A stretch of 64,000 bases of DNA from Pseudomonas sp. PDNC002. Its GTDB lineage: Bacteria; Pseudomonadota; Gammaproteobacteria; Pseudomonadales; Pseudomonadaceae. The stretch covers positions 4,467,502 through 4,531,501 of the forward strand of contig NZ_CP070356.1 in assembly GCF_016919445.1 (NCBI RefSeq), written 5' to 3'. The notes under the pieces are model-generated. The model was not told where the DNA came from. It searched no databases and saw only the letters and a list, made by a program, of their open reading frames with translations. A program made the translations under genes and the position numbers. Of this stretch, positions 53,869-62,201 are shown piece after piece. Numbering within the stretch: the first letter of the stretch is position 1; every line of letters begins with the position of its first letter.

Positions 53869-54168
53869 TCGATCCGTAACGACATCTTTACACCCGGAGT
53901 CGATCCCGCTACCCGTGGTCCGCACAGGGGCCGCACCGGCCTGGTACACGCTTGGCTATTGCCGGGACCTTTCCTTATACAGAAATGCTCGTTGACAGCC
54001 TGTCGGCGCTTCAGTGAGATGGCCTTTCGTTCAGGCAAATGGCATTGCCGGCTGACTGATGTAGGTGTGTGCGTTGTGCTGCCGCAATGCCGCGATGACG
54101 AAACTTCGGCGATCCCGACGATCGCTCACGAATGTTCTCTCGTTTCATCGACACAGGAGATGCCGGCG
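53869..54168. other. Intergenic region, no gene recognised
   Basis: An open frame exists here (continuous with the downstream gene), but no start with a ribosome site is found before 54160. The sequence is less G+C-rich and has no repeats or palindromes that I can support. It should contain the promoter of the 148-residue gene. Confidence 0.4.
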
Positions 54169-54615
54169 ATGTTGAACCAGGCACCCCGGAACACCCAGGA
54201 CGTCGAACTCGACGAGCAATTCTTCCTCGCCTTCGAAATCCAGGTCCTGCAGAAGGCCCTGCCGGCCTTCGAAGAGGCCTCGCGCTTCGCCCGCGACCGA
54301 GGTCTGCGCTGTAGCGTGGAATTGATCACCAACGCCGAAGGCCACCCCGAACTCAGCCTTTCGGCCACCCAGCGCGACGACTTGCCGGACAGTTGCTACC
54401 GGCTGATCGCCGACCCGGCCGCCCAGGGCATCGTCCACGAGGAATTCACCGCGGTGAACCGCCGCACGCGTCGCCAGGGCGCGCGCCTGGCGTCGCTGAC
54501 TTCGCGAGCGCTGGAGCTGCAACTGGAGGCGTTCTTCATGCACGCCTTCGGCATGCGCCTGGACTACAACGTCCTGCGTCTGGACTATTCTTACGAGCAC
54601 GCTTCAGGGCTTTAA
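54169..54615 (+). CDS. Hypothetical protein, 148 aa
   Basis: An acidic, mostly helical soluble protein (DEQFFLAFEIQVLQKALPAFEEASRFARDRG) with a basic patch (NRRTRRQGARLASLTSRALELQ) and no membrane segment or Cys cluster. I do not recognise a family. The start at 54169 has CAGGAG with 9-base spacing; the ATG at 54160 abuts that site. It stands alone; a hairpin (CCACCGG/CCGGTGG, 54629-54654) follows the stop. Confidence 0.7.
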   Translation: MLNQAPRNTQDVELDEQFFLAFEIQVLQKALPAFEEASRFARDRGLRCSVELITNAEGHPELSLSATQRDDLPDSCYRLIADPAAQGIVHEEFTAVNRRTRRQGARLASLTSRALELQLEAFFMHAFGMRLDYNVLRLDYSYEHASGL

Positions 54616-54697
54616 GCCCATTCCGATACCACCGGTCGTCGGTTCGGCCGGTGGCGGAGCTAGCGTTCCGTCGGACAGTCCCTGCAAAGGATGATTT

Positions 54698-54784
54698 ATG
54701 GCAACGATGAACGCAGCGAAGTCGCTATTATTCGCGCCCTGTGCGCCACCTCGTGCGTGTTTCCTCGTTGTTGCTTCGCCATGA
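54698..54784 (+). CDS. Possible 28-aa leader peptide
   Basis: ATG at 54698 with AAAGG about 7 bases ahead encodes a 28-residue peptide rich in Ala, Pro and hydrophobics. Its TGA overlaps the next ATG as ATGA. The following 59-codon gene has no ribosome site of its own, so reading this peptide could deliver ribosomes to it. This is inferred from arrangement; there is no homology evidence. Confidence 0.35.
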   Translation: MATMNAAKSLLFAPCAPPRACFLVVASP

Positions 54785-54960
54785 ATGAATTCCTCGTGCA
54801 TTTTCAGGACGGTCACTGCCTGGGCAAGACCGTGCTGCGTTCGTTTTCCCGCCAGATGACGCTCTCCGAGGCGCGCGTGCGCTTGCAGGCGTGCTACCCG
54901 CTGCGCGTCCCGCATCTGCTGAACATCCTGCACCTGACACCGATGCTGCCCGGCCGCTGA
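54781..54960 (+). CDS. Small hypothetical protein, 59 aa
   Basis: Begins MNEFLVHFQDGHCLGKTVLRSF. It is basic, with an N-terminal strand-like segment and a helix SEARVRLQACYPLRVPHLLN. No family recognised. Start codon overlap with the upstream 28-codon frame suggests coupling. An in-frame ATG at 54691 would give 89 residues, but its ribosome site would touch the start codon. Confidence 0.45.
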   Translation: MNEFLVHFQDGHCLGKTVLRSFSRQMTLSEARVRLQACYPLRVPHLLNILHLTPMLPGR

Positions 54961-55068
54961 TTCGCCCCTCACCCGTACAGTTTTCCTGCGCCACTGTGCC
55001 TGCCTCGCAGGGTCGGCAGTGGCTAGAGTCGTTCGTCCCGACTTCGAGCCGACTTCAAGGAACGTGCC

Positions 55069-55584
55069 ATGGCTGACCTGCAGATTCGCCCCGCCCAAGC
55101 CGATGACGTGCCGGCCATGCTGGAACTGATCTTCGAGCACGGTCCCAATGACTGGAATTTCCTGCCCGAAGGTCCGGTGCGCGAACATTTCCAGGGCATT
55201 GCCGAAGGTGCGGTCTGGGCACTGGTCGCCGTGGATGGCAACGATCTGCGCGGCCTGGTCACCTTCCACGAAAGCGACGCATTCGGCCGCTTCCAGCAGC
55301 CGGGCCGCACACGCCACGCCTACATCGCCGAAGCCACGGTGCATCGTGGCGAAGCCGGACGCGGCCTCGGCACTCGCCTGCTGCGCGCGGCCATCGCCGA
55401 TTTGACCGCCCGAGGCCTGCCGGACATCTACATCGAACGCCATGAGGAAAACCCCGGCTCCGCCGGGATGATGCGCAAGGCCGGCTTCCTCGAACTGGAG
55501 ACCTTCGCCGACCCACAGCGCCGGCCCAACGGGTCGCGGCGCACCACGGCCTGTTATCTGGACGCGCGAACCGGCACCGCCTGA
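55069..55584 (+). CDS. GNAT-family N-acetyltransferase
   Basis: 171 residues with the GNAT fold: N-terminal IRPAQADDVPAMLELI, acetyl-CoA pyrophosphate loop (AEATVHRGEAGRGLGTRLLRAA) and C-terminal NPGSAGMMRKAGFLE. It resembles the phosphinothricin acetyltransferase/MddA-like group. It acetylates a small amine or amino acid; the substrate is unknown. Its 3' end overlaps by 31 bases the 3' end of the converging M14-like gene. Confidence 0.88.
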   Translation: MADLQIRPAQADDVPAMLELIFEHGPNDWNFLPEGPVREHFQGIAEGAVWALVAVDGNDLRGLVTFHESDAFGRFQQPGRTRHAYIAEATVHRGEAGRGLGTRLLRAAIADLTARGLPDIYIERHEENPGSAGMMRKAGFLELETFADPQRRPNGSRRTTACYLDARTGTA

Positions 55585-56666
55585 GTCTCGCCCAACCCGG
55601 CCAGGGCTTGCCGTGCCACGTCGCCGGCCTGCTCCAGTACCTGGCGCTTCCAGCCATCCTCATCCACGTAGAAGGCATCGCGTAATTGCCGGTGGATGCG
55701 CTGTGCCTTTTCCACCGACGCACCAGGATTGTTGTTCAACCACTGGTCCGCCCGTAGCGCCTTCAGCACCTTGAGCCCCGGCAACGTGCCGTATTCGAGG
55801 GTGATCGCGGTCAGCTCGGCCTGCGGGCACTCGCTGGCGGCGGCCAATATCATCTGCCCCTTGAGTGGCACCGACACCGAATCGCCTTTCTGCGAGGACG
55901 TCACCTGCTTGCCCCACCAGCGCCGGGCGCGCTCCAGCGATTCGTCGGCGTTCTCCCCGACGTGAATACGCTCGCCATGGCCCTTCGGACCGAGCCCGGT
56001 GTGCAGGTCGATCCAGCCGATCCGCGAGCACTGCCGTGCGTGCTGGCGGAGCACCCGGCGCACGGCCAGGTTGCTCCAGGTCGGCTGTTCGCCCATGTAG
56101 AACAGGCCACGCGGATGGCTGTCCTGGCCGCTGGCGATGGCCGCCTGCAGCTGCTTGCGCCCGTGGCGCATGGCGTAACGCAGCAGACGCAGGTGGCTGG
56201 CGAAGGACGGCCAGCGACGCGGGACCAGGATCGGGTCCAGCGCCGCATAAGCCTGGTTACGCTGACGCGGTTGGGAGAAGTCGAGGAAGTTGCGGTTCAG
56301 GTCGACGTTCTCGTGGGTCCAGCGCCGCCACCAGGAGAAGCCATACGGGTTGGCCGCATGCAGGTAGAGCACGGCGCAATCGGTCCTGGCGCATTGCTCC
56401 AGCCAGTCGGGGTCGTTGAGCAGCGCAACTTGGACCGCCGAGCCGCAGAAGCCCTCCACTCCGTGGCAACCGCTGCTGATGATCAGGAGATTCCGTGCAT
56501 CGCTCGGGCCAGTGCGCGCCACATCCAGTGCCAGGGGCTCGCCGTCGCGGCCCACCAGCGGATGACGGTGGGATTCGACGACCAGGCCGGCCGACAGGCA
56601 AGCCGCAAGGAATTTGCCACGCGCCTCGGCGTAGCTCTGGGAAAAGCAGGCAGACGGATTCATCAC
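55554..56666 (-). CDS. M14-like (DUF2817) metallopeptidase family protein
   Basis: 370 residues. Zinc ligands are visible as HxxE in SSGCHGVEGFCGS (about residues 69-72) and His in WIDLHTGLGPKG, with a catalytic-type Glu in AITLEYGTLPG. This arrangement matches the DUF2817 branch of M14 carboxypeptidases/deacylases. No signal peptide is present, so it is probably cytoplasmic. It lies downstream of the MFS/M20 genes on the same strand, 66 bp away, and may hydrolyse an imported peptide or N-acyl compound. Confidence 0.82.
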   Translation of the reverse strand: MMNPSACFSQSYAEARGKFLAACLSAGLVVESHRHPLVGRDGEPLALDVARTGPSDARNLLIISSGCHGVEGFCGSAVQVALLNDPDWLEQCARTDCAVLYLHAANPYGFSWWRRWTHENVDLNRNFLDFSQPRQRNQAYAALDPILVPRRWPSFASHLRLLRYAMRHGRKQLQAAIASGQDSHPRGLFYMGEQPTWSNLAVRRVLRQHARQCSRIGWIDLHTGLGPKGHGERIHVGENADESLERARRWWGKQVTSSQKGDSVSVPLKGQMILAAASECPQAELTAITLEYGTLPGLKVLKALRADQWLNNNPGASVEKAQRIHRQLRDAFYVDEDGWKRQVLEQAGDVARQALAGLGETQAVPVRASR

Positions 56667-56732
56667 CGCTCCGGATGATTGGGGATTCGAATAAGAAAGG
56701 GCCGGCCCACATCGCTGGGCCGGCCAATGGAT

Positions 56733-58007
56733 TCAGGCGTGGCCGACGGCACCGGGCAGCGGCGTTTGGCTGTGCTCGCCCTGAAGAGACTGGCGGGTAC
56801 TTTCGGGATTGATGATCCGGCAGCCAAGCAGCGTGCAGACCACGGTGACGACACCGAACAGCCCCAACGTCATCTCGAAGCCCTGGGCGATGTCGCCGCC
56901 ACGCCACTCCACCAGTTGGCCAACGATCCACGGCGCGAGCATGCCAGCGCTGGTCATCCCGCCAATATGGATCGCCAGCATCGAACCACGCTGCGCCGAC
57001 GGTGCGATGTAGGCGACGATGGTGTTGCAGAAGGTCGGCAGCATATTCACCAGGATCGCGCCGATGGCGTAGAGCACCAGGACCGCCAGGCGGTCGCCGT
57101 GCAACAGGTTCAGCGCGCAGAAAGCCACGCCGGCAATCAGCCCGCAGATCATCGGCGGCAGCACCATGGCGCGCTGTACCGAGACGCCGCGCGCCATGGC
57201 CTGTTGCGACAGGCTGGAGATGACCAGGTTGCAGAGGATCACCCCGACCGTCACTACCATCACCGTGTAGCCCGACTGTAGCGGCGTCATGCCCTGCCCT
57301 TTCTGCAGGTAAACCGGCACCCAGCTGTAGACCAGCGCGGTGGGCAGGTAGCTGAGGAAGCCCGCGAGGGTGATCCAGAGGAAGGTACGGTTGAGCAGCA
57401 GCCGGCTGTACGGCAGGCGCAATGCCGAGCCCGGCCCTTCTTCCTCGGTCCGGGTGCCTTCACGGCCGAAGGCCAGCCAGACCACCAGCCAGGCGAGACC
57501 GACCACCGCCAGCAGGAAGTACGCGGTGCGCCAGCCGAAGTGCTGGATCGCCAGCGGCAGGCTCAACGCGCCGAGCACGGCGCCGAGCATGATCGACACC
57601 TGGATCAGCGCCGAGGGCAGCACACGCTCCTTCGGGCCGAACCACTTGAAGCAGGCGTGCTGGGTCACCGCCGTGCCCGGCCCGGTGCCGGCACCCAGCA
57701 GCAGGCGTCCGGCGACCAGCGCGGCAAAGCCGCTGGACAGCGCCACCAGCAGTTGCGAGGCCATCCATACCACCGACATGCCGGCGAGAATCCAGCGCGT
57801 CGGGAAACGGTTGGCGAGGAAGCCCACCAGCACGCCGGAGATCGAATAGAGGAAGAAGAACGCGCTGCCGATGAAGCCGAACTCGGTCGGCGAGAGCTTC
57901 AGCTCGTCGATGATCTGCGCGCCGGCGAAGGCGAAGATGGTCTTGTCCAGCACGCTGATGACCATCACCAGCATCAGTAGTACGAGTACGCCGTTGCGCC
58001 GGTTCAT
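56733..58007 (-). CDS. MFS transporter (anion:cation symporter type)
   Basis: 424 residues with 12 predicted helices. TM1 has VISVLDKTIFAFAGAQIIDEL, and the TM2-3 loop GFLANRFPTRWILAG is A-motif-like. The pattern resembles the ACS family (hexuronate/phthalate/tartrate importers). The ATG at 58007 overlaps the TGA of the M20 amidohydrolase gene (ATGA), so the two are translationally coupled and the transporter probably imports the amidohydrolase substrate, such as an N-acyl amino acid. A long in-frame extension upstream is antisense-like sequence within the M20 gene and is not used. Confidence 0.9.
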   Translation of the reverse strand: MNRRNGVLVLLMLVMVISVLDKTIFAFAGAQIIDELKLSPTEFGFIGSAFFFLYSISGVLVGFLANRFPTRWILAGMSVVWMASQLLVALSSGFAALVAGRLLLGAGTGPGTAVTQHACFKWFGPKERVLPSALIQVSIMLGAVLGALSLPLAIQHFGWRTAYFLLAVVGLAWLVVWLAFGREGTRTEEEGPGSALRLPYSRLLLNRTFLWITLAGFLSYLPTALVYSWVPVYLQKGQGMTPLQSGYTVMVVTVGVILCNLVISSLSQQAMARGVSVQRAMVLPPMICGLIAGVAFCALNLLHGDRLAVLVLYAIGAILVNMLPTFCNTIVAYIAPSAQRGSMLAIHIGGMTSAGMLAPWIVGQLVEWRGGDIAQGFEMTLGLFGVVTVVCTLLGCRIINPESTRQSLQGEHSQTPLPGAVGHA

Positions 58008-59197
58008 GCGCAGTCTCCGCCGGACAGGAAGGTTTCCACCAGCCGTACCCAGAGGCCGGCTCCGTAAGGGATGGCCGCGTCGTTGAAGTCGTAGCCGGGG
58101 TTGTGGACCATGCAGCCGCTGGGGCCGCTGTTGCCATTGCCCAGGGCGATGTAGCAGCCGGGGCGGCGTTCGAGCATCCAGGCAAAATCCTCGCTGCCGA
58201 GGAAACCCGAGGGCACCTCGGAGAGCAGCCGCTGCGGACCGACCAGTTCGGTCAGCACCTGGCGTGCAAGGCGAGTTTCTTCCGGCGTGTTGACCAGCAC
58301 CGGCACCAGCTCCTCGTATTCGTACTGCCACTCCATGCCGTGCACGGCGGCAACACCACGGGTGATCTCGCCGATGCGGCGCTTGAGCAGTTCGCGCACT
58401 TCGGGCTTGGTGGCACGCACGCTCAGGCGCAGGTCCGCATGGTCGGAAATGACGTTGGCCGCCTCCCCCGCCTTGAGCATGCCCACGGTGACCACGCCCA
58501 CTTCGGTGGACGGCACATTGCGCGCGACGATGCTTTGCAGCGCCAGCACCAGTTCGGCAGCAGCGACTATCGGGTCCCTGGTCAGGTGCGGCATGGCGCC
58601 GTGGCCGCCGACACCGGTCAGGCGGATCGACACACGATCGGACGATGCCGTCAGCGCGCCTTCGCGGGTCAGGAAGCAGCCCACCGGCAGGCCCGGCGCG
58701 TTGTGCAGCGCGTATACCGCGTCGCACGGGAACCGCTCGAACAGGCCGTCGTCCATCATCGCCACGGCGCCGCCGAGGGTTTCCTCGGCAGGCTGGAAGA
58801 TCAGGTTGAGGGTGCCGTCGAAGTTGCGCTGTTCGGCCAGGTCGCGGGCGGCGCAAAGCAGGATCGCGGTGTGGCCATCATGGCCGCAGGCATGCATGCG
58901 ACCCGCGTGCTGGCTGGCGTAGGGAACGCCGCTGGCCTCGTCGATGGGCAACGCATCCATGTCGGCGCGGATGCCGATGCTGCGGGCACTGCTGCCCTGG
59001 CGAAGCACGCCGACCACGCCGGTGCCGCCCACGCCCTCGTGGACTTCATAGCCCCATTCGCGCAGGTAACCGGCAACGATGGAGCTGGTGCGCGCTTCCT
59101 CGAAGCCCAGTTCGGGATGCTGGTGAAGGTCCCGGCGAATCCGGGCGAAGGCTTCGGCGCCGGCCTGGAGCCGTTCGATCGTGGGGTGCTGACTCAT
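58004..59197 (-). CDS. M20-family amidohydrolase (N-acyl amino acid / hippurate hydrolase type)
   Basis: 397 residues: HQHPELGFEEARTS, metal site MHACGHDGHTAILL, catalytic QPAEETLGGA and late-domain EVPSGFLGSEDFAW. These are the hallmarks of the HipO/AmhX peptidase M20D group, which uses a metal ion to hydrolyse N-acyl or N-aroyl amino acids or indole-acetyl conjugates. It is the first gene of a two-gene unit with the MFS transporter, and a LysR gene lies 106 bp upstream on the same strand. Confidence 0.92.
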   Translation of the reverse strand: MSQHPTIERLQAGAEAFARIRRDLHQHPELGFEEARTSSIVAGYLREWGYEVHEGVGGTGVVGVLRQGSSARSIGIRADMDALPIDEASGVPYASQHAGRMHACGHDGHTAILLCAARDLAEQRNFDGTLNLIFQPAEETLGGAVAMMDDGLFERFPCDAVYALHNAPGLPVGCFLTREGALTASSDRVSIRLTGVGGHGAMPHLTRDPIVAAAELVLALQSIVARNVPSTEVGVVTVGMLKAGEAANVISDHADLRLSVRATKPEVRELLKRRIGEITRGVAAVHGMEWQYEYEELVPVLVNTPEETRLARQVLTELVGPQRLLSEVPSGFLGSEDFAWMLERRPGCYIALGNGNSGPSGCMVHNPGYDFNDAAIPYGAGLWVRLVETFLSGGDCA

Positions 59198-59303
59198 GCC
59201 GCATCCTGCTCATTGTTCTGATGTGGCCGGCAGGATGCCCCACGCGCGCGGCGCTGAATAATGACCTTCGCGCATGCTTATCAAGACTGGTTATCGAGAG
59301 CCT

Positions 59304-60209
59304 TCAATCCCCCTTGCGCAGGTGCGGCCCCTTGAACGCGTAGACCAGCTCGTCCACCAGCGTCTGCGCCTCGCGGGTCATCAGTTCCGGTGGGCGGCAG
59401 ACCAGCGAGATGTCGGTGCCTGGCACGGTTTCCGCGATGTCCAGCGCATCCAGCGTGCCGGACACAATGGGCAGGTCGAACACCCGGCGTGACCAGAAAC
59501 TCACCGCATCGGTGTTGGCCGCCAGCTCCGCATAGAGCACCACCGAGGCGCACTCGATGACGCGCTCGGGCTTGCGCACCTTGTACTGCTCGAACATCTG
59601 CCCGGCGAGGGAAACGTCCAGGGAGTCCGGCACCAGCCATTCTTCGTCCAGCAGCTCGTTCAGCGAGCGCGCATGGCGCAGCGGATGGCCCTTGCGTACC
59701 GCCAGCGTGGTGGGCTGCGCGTAGAGTTCCTGCCAGTGAAAACCATCGACGTTGCGCGAGGCCGGCTGCGAGGTCAGCACCAGGTCCAGCTGCCCTTCGC
59801 GCAGGCCTTCCAGCAGCTTGGCCGGGCGCAGTTCATTGATCTGCAGTTGCACCTTGGGGTAGCGCTTGCGGTAACGCAGCAGGCTCGCCGCGAACTGCTG
59901 GCTCGGGGTGACGGGTGACACACCAATGGCCACGCGGCCATCCATGGCGCCCTTGAGCGTCTCGATCTCGTCCCGCGCACGGCGTACTTCCTCCACCACC
60001 AGGCGGGCACGGCGCACCAGGCGCTCGCCGTACTCAGTGGCGGTGATGCCGCGATTGGAGCGCACCAGCAGCGGCACGCCCAGTTCGGCCTCCAGCTCCT
60101 TGATGCTCTTGGACAGGGCGGGCTGGGAGATGTGCAGCAGGCGCGAAGCCTCCTGGATACTGCCGCTTTCGCAGATGGCGACGATGGCGCGGAGTTGATG
60201 CAACTTCAT
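59304..60209 (-). CDS. LysR-family transcriptional regulator
   Basis: 301 residues. The N-terminal winged helix (MKLHQLRAIVAICESGSIQEASRLLHISQPALSKSIKELE) is followed by the periplasmic-binding-protein-like effector domain. The start at 60209 gives the canonical LysR beginning; a frame extending 14 residues further is unlikely. It lies upstream of the M20/MFS genes and probably controls them in response to their substrate. Normal LysR genes are divergent from their target; this one is codirectional. Confidence 0.92.
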   Translation of the reverse strand: MKLHQLRAIVAICESGSIQEASRLLHISQPALSKSIKELEAELGVPLLVRSNRGITATEYGERLVRRARLVVEEVRRARDEIETLKGAMDGRVAIGVSPVTPSQQFAASLLRYRKRYPKVQLQINELRPAKLLEGLREGQLDLVLTSQPASRNVDGFHWQELYAQPTTLAVRKGHPLRHARSLNELLDEEWLVPDSLDVSLAGQMFEQYKVRKPERVIECASVVLYAELAANTDAVSFWSRRVFDLPIVSGTLDALDIAETVPGTDISLVCRPPELMTREAQTLVDELVYAFKGPHLRKGD

Positions 60210-60326
60210 GGCGTGGACGACGGCTCGGAGGTCGGTAACAGGTCGGAACATAAAGCAAAATCGAGGCCCGCGTGAGTAACGGTTGGTAAACGGAGGCGGA
60301 CCGACGGGTCGCGCTCACATGGTTCA

Positions 60327-60348
60327 GTAGGAGCGAGCTTGCTCGCGA
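60327..60348 (+). repeat. REP sequence (single)
   Basis: Starts GTAGGAGCGAGCTTGCTCGC, the second common Pseudomonas REP form and different from the GGACC type at 4.2-4.5 kb. No inverted partner was found nearby. Confidence 0.8.
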
Positions 60349-60383
60349 ATGCTCTGGAAGATGCTGAACCGCCCTCTCCCCAT

Positions 60384-60640
60384 CCCTCTCCCTGAAGGGA
60401 GAGGGAGCTTTCCGAGCTGCTGCAAGACTTCTGCGCGCGCTCATACGAAGCCATTGGGTGGAGTCCCAAGTCACCGCTCACTCCGAACAGTCCCCTCTCC
60501 CTTCAGGGAGAGGGGACTTTCCGAGCCGCCGAAAGACTTCTGCGCGCACTCATACGAAGCCATCGGGTGAAGTCCCAAATCACCGCTCACTCCGAACAGT
60601 CCCCTCTCCCTTCGGAGCGGGGCGCGCAGCCAGGGTTAGG
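60384..60640. repeat. Tandem 109-bp repeats with CCCTCTCCCT palindromes
   Basis: GACTTCTGCGCGC at 60426 recurs at 60535, and TCCGAACAGT at 60482 recurs at 60591, a period of 109 bp. Each unit begins with a long hairpin: 60384-60405 (CCCTCTCCCT-GA-AGGGAGAGGG) and 60490-60517 (13-bp stem). A third, broken copy (CCCCTCTCCCTTCGGAGCGG) follows. These hairpins could act as transcription barriers between the LysR and DUF1329 units. Confidence 0.85.
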
Positions 60641-60738
60641 GAGAGGGCATGGAAGGCCTGCACCCAAGGTTCGCGAGCAAGGACTGGGCATCCCCCTCGG
60701 CCCTACGAAGTGCCGCCGGGCAGGAACATCGGCAGGCG

Positions 60739-60762
60739 AAAAAAAGCGGCCCGAGGGCCGCT
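60739..60762 (-). terminator. Intrinsic terminator of second DUF1302-DUF1329 unit
   Basis: On the minus strand AGCGGCCC-TC-GGGCCGCT is followed by seven T (60739-60745 on the plus strand are A), about 43 bases after the DUF1329 stop. A textbook rho-independent terminator. Confidence 0.93.
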
Positions 60763-60804
60763 GAATAACACAGGGAGCGCCGGTGAGCGCCAGTAAAGCC
60801 CGCC

Positions 60805-62163
60805 TTAGCGGATACCCGTGGCGCGCAAAGCGTTGGGGGTGAAGTCGTTGCTGCTGGACTTCACCGCGAAGTCGTAGCTGCTCTTCTCCTCGTTGCGCAG
60901 GCCGGAGACCGTGTAGCGTCCGGACAGCACGTCGTAGTGGGTCTCCGCCGTCAGCCAAGTGAACTGCTGATCGTAGAACGGCCGCGCATGGCCCTCGGAC
61001 ACACGCCAGAGGCTGCCCCGGCCGTCGTAGGCGTCGGCCTCGGCGATCTGCCAGCTGTCCTCGTCGATGTACAGGTCACGCTTGCTGTAGATGTGGCGCT
61101 GGCCCGGCTTCAGGGTCGCCACCACGTGCCAGACGCGGTGCAGCTCGTAGCGGGTATGGTCCGGGTTCAGGTGGCCGGGCTTGACGATGTCGTCGTACTT
61201 CAGCGTCGGCGAGTCGAGTGCGAAGCTGTTGTACGGGATGTACAACTCCTTCTTGCCGACCAGCTTCCAGTCATAGCGATCCGGCGCGCCGTTGAACATG
61301 TCAAAGTCGTCGTAGGTACGCATGCCTTCCGCGCCGGGGCTGTCGTAACCCACCTGCGGGGCGCGGCGCACGCGGCGCTGGCCGGCGTTGTACATCCAGG
61401 CCATGCGCGGCTCCTTGACCTGGTCGATGGTCTCCAGCACCAGCATCACGCTGCCCGCGCGACGCGGCGGCGAGAGGATTTCCTGGCGGAAGTAATAAAG
61501 GATGTTGTTCATCTTCGCCGGGTCGTAGTCCTTGAGCCCGAACGGGAAGGCGAACTGCTCCTTCATGTAGCTGATGGTGTAGTCGCCGTTGGTCTGCGGG
61601 TTCATCTGCGCGGTGGTGCGCAGCATGGCGTCGCCGCGGTAGCGGGTGACGTGGTTCCAGATGACTTCGAGGCCGTTCTGCGGAATCGGGAACGGGATGG
61701 TCATGCTGAAGTTGGTCAGCCCGTTGCCGCCCTCCGCCAACGAGGTGGTGGTAGCGTTCTTCTTCGCCGCGTCGATCACCGCTGGCGGATAGCTCGCGCT
61801 GCGGTGGCTGGGGTAGACCGGAATGCGGTAGGTGTCGGGGAAGCGCTGGAACATCGCCAACTGGCCGGGCGTCAGCTTGTCCTTGTACTGGCTGGCGGTC
61901 TGCGCGGTGATGGTGAACAGCGGCTTGTCCGCCGCGTAGGGATCGGCGAGGAAACCGCCGGCGTCGGCTTTGCCGGCGTTCGGCGCCAGGCCACCGGTCC
62001 AGGCCGGGATGCTGCCGTCGGCATTGGCGGATTTCTCGGCGCCGATGGGGGTGAGTTCATTGCCCAGGCGCGCGGCCTGGTCGGCGCCCACCGCGGCCAT
62101 CACTTGCCCGGCGAGCAGGCTCAGGGTCAGGCAGCCGGCCTGCAACCATTGCTTGTTGTTCAT
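60805..62163 (-). CDS. DUF1329 envelope protein, second copy
   Basis: 452 residues. A signal peptide (MNNKQWLQAGCLTLSLLAGQVMA) is followed by TPIGAEKSANADGSIPAWTGG, the family hallmark, and the same C-terminal domain as the first copy (YELHRVWHVVATLKPGQRHIYSKRDLYIDED). It is clearly a paralogue of the protein encoded at 22.3-23.7 kb. Codons 2-4 contain AACAACAA. It follows the second DUF1302 gene by 38 bp and ends in a strong terminator, so the pair is a self-contained unit. Probable role: periplasmic or outer-leaflet handling of a hydrophobic substrate. Confidence 0.9.
   Translation of the reverse strand: MNNKQWLQAGCLTLSLLAGQVMAAVGADQAARLGNELTPIGAEKSANADGSIPAWTGGLAPNAGKADAGGFLADPYAADKPLFTITAQTASQYKDKLTPGQLAMFQRFPDTYRIPVYPSHRSASYPPAVIDAAKKNATTTSLAEGGNGLTNFSMTIPFPIPQNGLEVIWNHVTRYRGDAMLRTTAQMNPQTNGDYTISYMKEQFAFPFGLKDYDPAKMNNILYYFRQEILSPPRRAGSVMLVLETIDQVKEPRMAWMYNAGQRRVRRAPQVGYDSPGAEGMRTYDDFDMFNGAPDRYDWKLVGKKELYIPYNSFALDSPTLKYDDIVKPGHLNPDHTRYELHRVWHVVATLKPGQRHIYSKRDLYIDEDSWQIAEADAYDGRGSLWRVSEGHARPFYDQQFTWLTAETHYDVLSGRYTVSGLRNEEKSSYDFAVKSSSNDFTPNALRATGIR
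62153..62160 (-). promoter_or_regulatory. AAnAAnAA motif in second DUF1329 codons 2-4
   Basis: The minus strand reads AACAACAA immediately after the start codon; Crc/Hfq target by sequence. Confidence 0.45.
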
Positions 62164-62201
62164 GCTGATACCTCTGGGACTGAGAGTGGAGCAGGCGGGG
62201 G

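Larger units (their letters stand above)
60210..60804. other. Repeat-rich intergenic region, no gene
   Basis: No protein-coding gene is supported. The region contains a REP half, two 109-bp tandem units with G+C-rich palindromes and, at its right end, the terminator of the second DUF1329 gene. Confidence 0.8.

Noticed and set aside
58008-58856. 283-codon N-terminal extension of the MFS transporter gene
   Set aside because: It lies out of frame inside the M20 amidohydrolase gene, is Arg/Pro/Ala-rich and has no transporter features. The ATG at 58007 gives a normal-length MFS protein.
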